Shown here: one piece after another, positions 60,490-64,000 of the stretch | Layout: the number at the start of each line of letters is the position of its first letter | Position numbering within the stretch: the first letter of the stretch is position 1 | Source of the DNA: an uncultured Lachnoanaerobaculum sp. | GTDB lineage: Bacteria; Bacillota; Clostridia; Lachnospirales; Lachnospiraceae | NCBI GenBank assembly: GCA_946999385.1 | Contig: CAMQCZ010000007.1 | Span: 5,279 to 69,278 of the forward strand | Direction: 5' to 3' | DNA: 64,000 bases | Notes under the pieces: generated by a model | Database searches by the model: none | Seen by the model: only the letters and a program-made list of their open reading frames with translations | Told to the model about the DNA's origin: nothing | Translations under genes and position numbers: made by a program

Positions 60490-61253
60490 CTATTTTTATC
60501 CTTTAATATTTCTTTTGCCAATTCCATATATTTTATTGCTCCCAAGCTTTTTATATCATATTCAATAATAGGCATACCGAAGCTTGGAGCTTCTGCAAGT
60601 CGTACATTTCTAGGAATCAAGGTTTTATATATTTTTTCTTTAATGACGGCTTTTACATCCTCAACAACCTGTGTACTTAAATTATTTCTGGTATCATACA
60701 TTGTAAAAACTATTCCCTGTATAGATAAATTTATATTTATTTTTTCTTTTATCATTGATATAGTTTTCAACATCTGACTAAGCCCTTCAAGTGCATAATA
60801 CTCACATTGTAAAGGTATCAATACACTGTCGGCACAAGCTAAGGCATTGATTGTCAATAAGCTAAGTGATGGAGGACAATCTATTATTATAAAATCGTAC
60901 TTATCCTTTTCATCTTTTATATGTTCTTTTAATACACCTTCTCTTTCTGCAAAATTTAGCAATTCTATTTCTGCACCGGATAAATTGATATTACTTGGTA
61001 TTAAAGATAAATTTTTATATTTTGTTTTTACAATAACCTTATCCATACTCAGGGTTCCCATAATCAGCTCATAAATAGTATTTTGTATATTATTTTTATC
61101 TATTCCGAAGCTACTTGAAAGATTACCCTGTGGATCAAAATCAATAGCCATTACTCTTTTTCCAAATTTTGCAAGAGCCGCCGCCAGATTAATGGCAGTA
61201 GTTGTTTTTCCTACTCCACCCTTTTGATTAGAAATAGCAATTATTTTCCCCAT
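60486..61253 (-). CDS. parA: chromosome partitioning ATPase ParA (Soj)
   Basis: Deviant Walker A ATPase, about 255 residues. KIIAISNQKGGVGKTTTAINL contains the signature lysines at residues 11 and 16 of the family, followed by DFDPQGNLSS and DYDFIIIDCPPSLSLLT-like motifs. The ATG at 61253 has AATAGGAG upstream; a start at 61313 would cross the promoter and parS-like site. The gene pair parA-parB suggests the window is not far from oriC, though no dnaA or gidB is seen. Confidence 0.95.
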   Translation of the reverse strand: MGKIIAISNQKGGVGKTTTAINLAAALAKFGKRVMAIDFDPQGNLSSSFGIDKNNIQNTIYELIMGTLSMDKVIVKTKYKNLSLIPSNINLSGAEIELLNFAEREGVLKEHIKDEKDKYDFIIIDCPPSLSLLTINALACADSVLIPLQCEYYALEGLSQMLKTISMIKEKININLSIQGIVFTMYDTRNNLSTQVVEDVKAVIKEKIYKTLIPRNVRLAEAPSFGMPIIEYDIKSLGAIKYMELAKEILKDKNR

Positions 61254-61274
61254 ATTTGCTCCTATTTCTTTTTT

Positions 61275-61309
61275 TGTTATTATAGCACAATTAAGTTTTA
61301 CGTGGAATA
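61275..61309. promoter_or_regulatory. parS-like site and extended -10 promoter before parA
   Basis: AGTTTTACGTGGAATA (61294-61309) matches the parS consensus TGTTTCACGTGAAACA at 12 of 16 positions, keeping ACGTG in the centre. On the minus strand TGCTATAAT (TATAAT at 61280-61285) gives an extended -10 for parA. The parS call is tentative. Confidence 0.4.
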
Positions 61310-61317
61310 TCATAATT

Positions 61318-63177
61318 TTATTTATTAAAGCTTAACAATTTTTCACGGTAATATTCATATTTCTTTTGTATTAATTCTATCTCGGCAGGTATACCTACCT
61401 TTATATCATTTACCAAGGTATCAAATTTATCGAGAGTAGAGGCGACATGGTTTTGAACTGAGAGTGGAGGAAGGGGGATATCAATTTTTCCAATATCACT
61501 TAAATTAATCTTTATTGGTGTAGCATTATGTAAAATCCATTTATTTAACTCTTTTTTACCTTTACTACTTTCAATAAAAAATTTTAAATATTTAGTATTA
61601 ACTAATTCTACATTTGGTTTTATCAAAGCTAAAGTTACATAATATGCCAAATCTCTATTATCTTCTACTATAGCACAAGTACCTATATTACCAATTCTCG
61701 TCATAAATAAATCATTTTTTTGAGCTTTATTTTTATAGTTTTCAAAAGCTTCTTTTGTTATAAATTTATTAGTGGAATAAATATTCTTTATATTTTCAAC
61801 ACTTATAAATGGAACTCCAGAATTTTTATATTTAGGAGTTTGATGAATACCATCATAAATTCTTGATAATTTTTCTAATTTTCTATATTCAAGCTTCTCA
61901 TTAAACAATTCGCTTATATCAACGCCGACCTTGTCGGCTGCTTGTTTAATTAGAACAATGTAATGTTCGGTTAATGTTCGGTTAATGTTCGGTGCACATA
62001 ATCCGCTAAATGTCAAGAGCTTTTCTCTATAATATTCATATTCTTTTTGCCTTGCCTCTATCTCGGCAGGTAAGGCTCCCCTTGCATCCTCTACTAATGC
62101 TTGAAATTTATCAAGTATTTCCACAATTTTTTCTTGTAGTAGAAGAGGTGGGAGGAAGATTTTGAAATCTAATATTTTTTCTTTGTTTCCCCTTGGCATT
62201 TTTGCTCCATTAGAATATAAATCATTATAATAAAAAAAATTATCACTAGATAATATATAAAATAAGTATTTTGATAATAATTTACAAACCAATTCTTTTT
62301 TTATTTGTATAACTAAAACATCATTATTACAGCCACCTTCTACATCAGATAACCATATTTTTTTTAGATATGGACGTATATTTCCAATTAAAATATCACC
62401 TTTATAAAATTTATTAAATTTTCCATCTATAGGAAAATAATTTGATTTAATTTTTCCACCTTTGTTTTGTACCAAATTATCTACACTAACATAATTATCT
62501 TCATTTAAATAACTAGCTGAAATTTTTTCTTTACCATAATCAGCTATTTCCCCAAGTCTTACTTCCCTAACCACAAAATTATCAAAGCACAGCTCTCTTG
62601 CCTTTTTAGTCAAATACTCCTCACTTAATAGCATATCTCTATAATACTCATATTGTTTAATGCGAAGTTGTAACTCCTGTTGTAACTCCTGTATCAATAA
62701 AGTGAATTTGTCAAGTATATCTACAATATTTTCTTGGATTTTTATCGAAGGGATAGGGATAGGAATATTTTGAATTACATTGCTCATCAACTTAGGATTT
62801 CCAGAGCCTCCTTTAACATGTTTTATTGATTCAATTTGTAACCAATAAACAATAAATTTGACTAAAAGATTTTTATTATTTTTAGGCGTTATAATTCCAC
62901 AAATATTAGTTATCGAAAATTTTCCATTCCTGTAAAAAACAGTTCCAGCATAAGCTCCATCTGTGGTCCATGTTGCATATTCTCCATCAAAATCGTAAGT
63001 ATCTATTTTTCCTATTTCACCATTATTTCTTGTTTGCGATGAATAAACTGGATAAATGCCCTTATTTTCTTCTAAATATTTTTTCGAAATAACTCTTCCC
63101 ATTTTAATCTCACACACTTCCCCTAACTTCTTCCACTCTACATTTTCACCATCTACCTTATCATCTAGCAAACCCAT
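61318..63177 (-). CDS. hsdS: type I restriction-modification specificity subunit with three target-recognition domains
   Basis: Chooses the DNA sequence for a type I methylase/nuclease. About 619 residues, against about 400 normally. TRD1 (about 10-145) is followed by a coiled coil with IVDILDKFTLLIQELQQELQ. TRD2 (about 200-340) is followed by IVEILDKFQALVEDARG and RQKEYEYYREKLLTF. After a linker, TRD3 (about 430-565) is followed by VASTLDKFDTLVNDIK and IQKKYEYYREKLLSF. Two repeats lie in the gene: a 12-bp one in coil 1 and an 11-bp one (61960-61992) at the junction to TRD3. No hsdM or hsdR is adjacent. The start at 63177 (GGTGGA site) is preferred over an ATG at 63192. Confidence 0.9.
   Translation of the reverse strand: MGLLDDKVDGENVEWKKLGEVCEIKMGRVISKKYLEENKGIYPVYSSQTRNNGEIGKIDTYDFDGEYATWTTDGAYAGTVFYRNGKFSITNICGIITPKNNKNLLVKFIVYWLQIESIKHVKGGSGNPKLMSNVIQNIPIPIPSIKIQENIVDILDKFTLLIQELQQELQLRIKQYEYYRDMLLSEEYLTKKARELCFDNFVVREVRLGEIADYGKEKISASYLNEDNYVSVDNLVQNKGGKIKSNYFPIDGKFNKFYKGDILIGNIRPYLKKIWLSDVEGGCNNDVLVIQIKKELVCKLLSKYLFYILSSDNFFYYNDLYSNGAKMPRGNKEKILDFKIFLPPLLLQEKIVEILDKFQALVEDARGALPAEIEARQKEYEYYREKLLTFSGLCAPNINRTLTEHYIVLIKQAADKVGVDISELFNEKLEYRKLEKLSRIYDGIHQTPKYKNSGVPFISVENIKNIYSTNKFITKEAFENYKNKAQKNDLFMTRIGNIGTCAIVEDNRDLAYYVTLALIKPNVELVNTKYLKFFIESSKGKKELNKWILHNATPIKINLSDIGKIDIPLPPLSVQNHVASTLDKFDTLVNDIKVGIPAEIELIQKKYEYYREKLLSFNK
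61960..61992 (-). repeat. 11-bp tandem repeat x3 at the TRD2-TRD3 junction
   Basis: Minus-strand unit CCGAACATTAA three times (last copy ends in C). Eleven is not a multiple of three. In the present register it encodes PNINRTLTEHY. Two or four copies would give a stop within a few codons. Confidence 0.95.
62668..62691 (-). repeat. 12-bp tandem repeat x2 in the first coiled-coil spacer of hsdS
   Basis: Minus-strand unit CAGGAGTTACAA twice, in frame, encoding QELQ-QELQ between TRD1 and TRD2. Confidence 0.95.
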
Positions 63178-63255
63178 ATATCCACCATTCATTATAAAAT
63201 CTTAATTTATTTTTATAAATATATTCCTAAATCTTTTAATAAGTTTTTATATATA

Positions 63256-63284
63256 ATTTTATCATAAAGCAATATCACAATCAA
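63256..63284 (-). promoter_or_regulatory. promoter of hsdS
   Basis: Minus-strand TTGATT (63279-63284), 17-base spacer, TAAAAT (63256-63261), about 80 bases before the start codon. Confidence 0.55.
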
Positions 63285-63426
63285 CAAAAGCCAAGAAATA
63301 TATAAGCTTAATATTTAGCTTATCTCCTCTTAAAGCTTATTTAAAATCTTAGCATATTGAATTAAGACCCTTATTATGCTAAACTACTATAATAACTTTA
63401 ATTTAGTTCTAATAAGAGGTAATTAT

Positions 63427-64000
63427 ATGACTTTCAGGCAAAAGCTTTTTACATTTTCAAGCTTATTAGCAACAAGCTTGTTATCCATAGCTGTAATTAA
63501 TAAATTAATAAAATATAATGCTTTAAAAAATAAAAATTCATCCCAAATTCCAAAGCTCAGCTATAATTGGAGATTAGGAGATATAAAATATAATAAAATA
63601 GGTAGTGGTAAACCCATTTTGCTTATTCACGATTTAAATCCTTATTCATCATCCCTTGAATGGAAAAAAATAATTGATTTTCTATCAAAAAATCATACAG
63701 TATATAGCATAGACTTACTCGGTTGTGGTTTTTCTGATAAACCTAATATAACTTATACAAATTACCTATTTGCTCAGCTTATCAATGATTTTATTAAAAA
63801 TATTATAGGCAAAAAAACAGACATCATAACAAGCAATATTTCCTGCTCACTTGTTACTATGTCTTATAATATAGATTCAAAGCTATTTAACAAAATTATC
63901 TATATTTCTCCTGAAAATATAGATAATGGACTTATTATTCCCAGCAAAATAGCAAAACTATACCTTTTTATACTTAATTCACCTATCATAGGGACATTTA
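63427..64000 (+). CDS. alpha/beta-hydrolase fold protein (partial, C-terminus beyond window)
   Basis: Translated directly from the plus strand: at least 191 residues. It opens with a hydrophobic stretch (about 8-27, a signal or membrane anchor), then LGDIKYNKIGSGKPILLIHDL and VYSIDLLGCGFSDKP, the conserved strands and oxyanion region of the fold. The nucleophile elbow reads SNISCS where GxSxG is usual, so Ser is kept but both glycines are lost. Substrate unknown. An AAGAGGT site supports the ATG. Confidence 0.8.
   Translation, partial: MTFRQKLFTFSSLLATSLLSIAVINKLIKYNALKNKNSSQIPKLSYNWRLGDIKYNKIGSGKPILLIHDLNPYSSSLEWKKIIDFLSKNHTVYSIDLLGCGFSDKPNITYTNYLFAQLINDFIKNIIGKKTDIITSNISCSLVTMSYNIDSKLFNKIIYISPENIDNGLIIPSKIAKLYLFILNSPIIGTF

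Noticed and set aside
1..64000. CRISPR array or prophage
   Set aside because: No regularly spaced direct repeats of 25-40 bases, no cas genes, and no phage structural or integrase genes were seen.

Overview
The window looks like chromosome from a very AT-rich, low-GC Gram-positive anaerobe of the class Clostridia, probably Lachnospiraceae-like. This is inferred from gene content and not from a database match. The clues are SpoVG, a Suf cluster with SufU, a fused AccD-AccA, FabK as enoyl reductase, a YesM/YesN-type two-component pair, GlgC/GlgD, DUF4446 beside ParB, strong AGGAGG ribosome sites, and both an F-type and a V-type ATPase. Most of the window is ordinary housekeeping and central-metabolism sequence. 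No prophage, CRISPR array or intact insertion sequence was seen.

Layout. Positions 1-6.6 kb (minus strand) hold an F1Fo ATPase operon, atpZ-atpI-like-B-E-F-H-A-G-D, cut by the left edge inside atpD. Its c subunit carries a sodium-binding signature, and the first gene seems to start at an ATT codon. 6.8-7.8 kb: mscL and lepB. 8.1-11.3 kb (plus): glgB and an MscS channel. 11.4-13.1 kb (minus): a cold-shock gene with a long structured leader, tRNA-Asn, thioredoxin and trmB. 13.2-14.0 kb: a membrane-anchored SH3 protein. 14.2-23.4 kb (plus): a complete V-type ATPase operon (H/G-C-I-K-F-E-A-B-D) plus a DUF1461 membrane protein. 23.6-26.0 kb: a D-Ala-D-Ala carboxypeptidase and a DEDD exonuclease.

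26.1-36.3 kb (minus) is one fatty-acid synthesis operon: fabH-acpP-fabK-fabD-fabG-fabF-accB-fabZ-accC-accDA plus a nitronate monooxygenase-like gene. It runs from a consensus promoter covered by two FabT-like palindromes. 36.5-43.8 kb (minus): a LacI regulator, spoVG, glgD, glgC, methylglyoxal synthase and a YesN/YesM pair. 44.0 kb: tRNA-Arg(CCT). 44.2-52.1 kb (minus) is a hexuronate catabolic operon (TRAP transporter dctPQM, uxaC, uxuB, uxuA, kdgK), with kdgA divergent at 52.3 kb, a cre-like site and a palindromic operator between them. 53.2-58.1 kb (plus): sufCBDSU. 58.2 kb: bioY behind a BirA-type operator, which links biotin uptake to the biotin-dependent carboxylase of the fatty-acid operon. 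58.8-59.1 kb: a short inverted-repeat remnant. 59.1-61.3 kb (minus): DUF4446, parB and parA with a parS-like site.

The most unusual item is 61.3-63.2 kb: a solitary type I restriction specificity subunit (hsdS) with three target-recognition domains instead of two. The join between the normal two-domain protein and the third domain lies on three copies of an 11-bp tandem repeat. Translating other copy numbers by hand shows that one, two or four copies give a stop within a few codons and a normal-length HsdS, while three copies (present here) fuse the third domain. A separate in-frame 12-bp repeat lies in the first coiled-coil spacer, like the spacer repeat known from EcoR124-type enzymes. The window ends inside an alpha/beta hydrolase gene.
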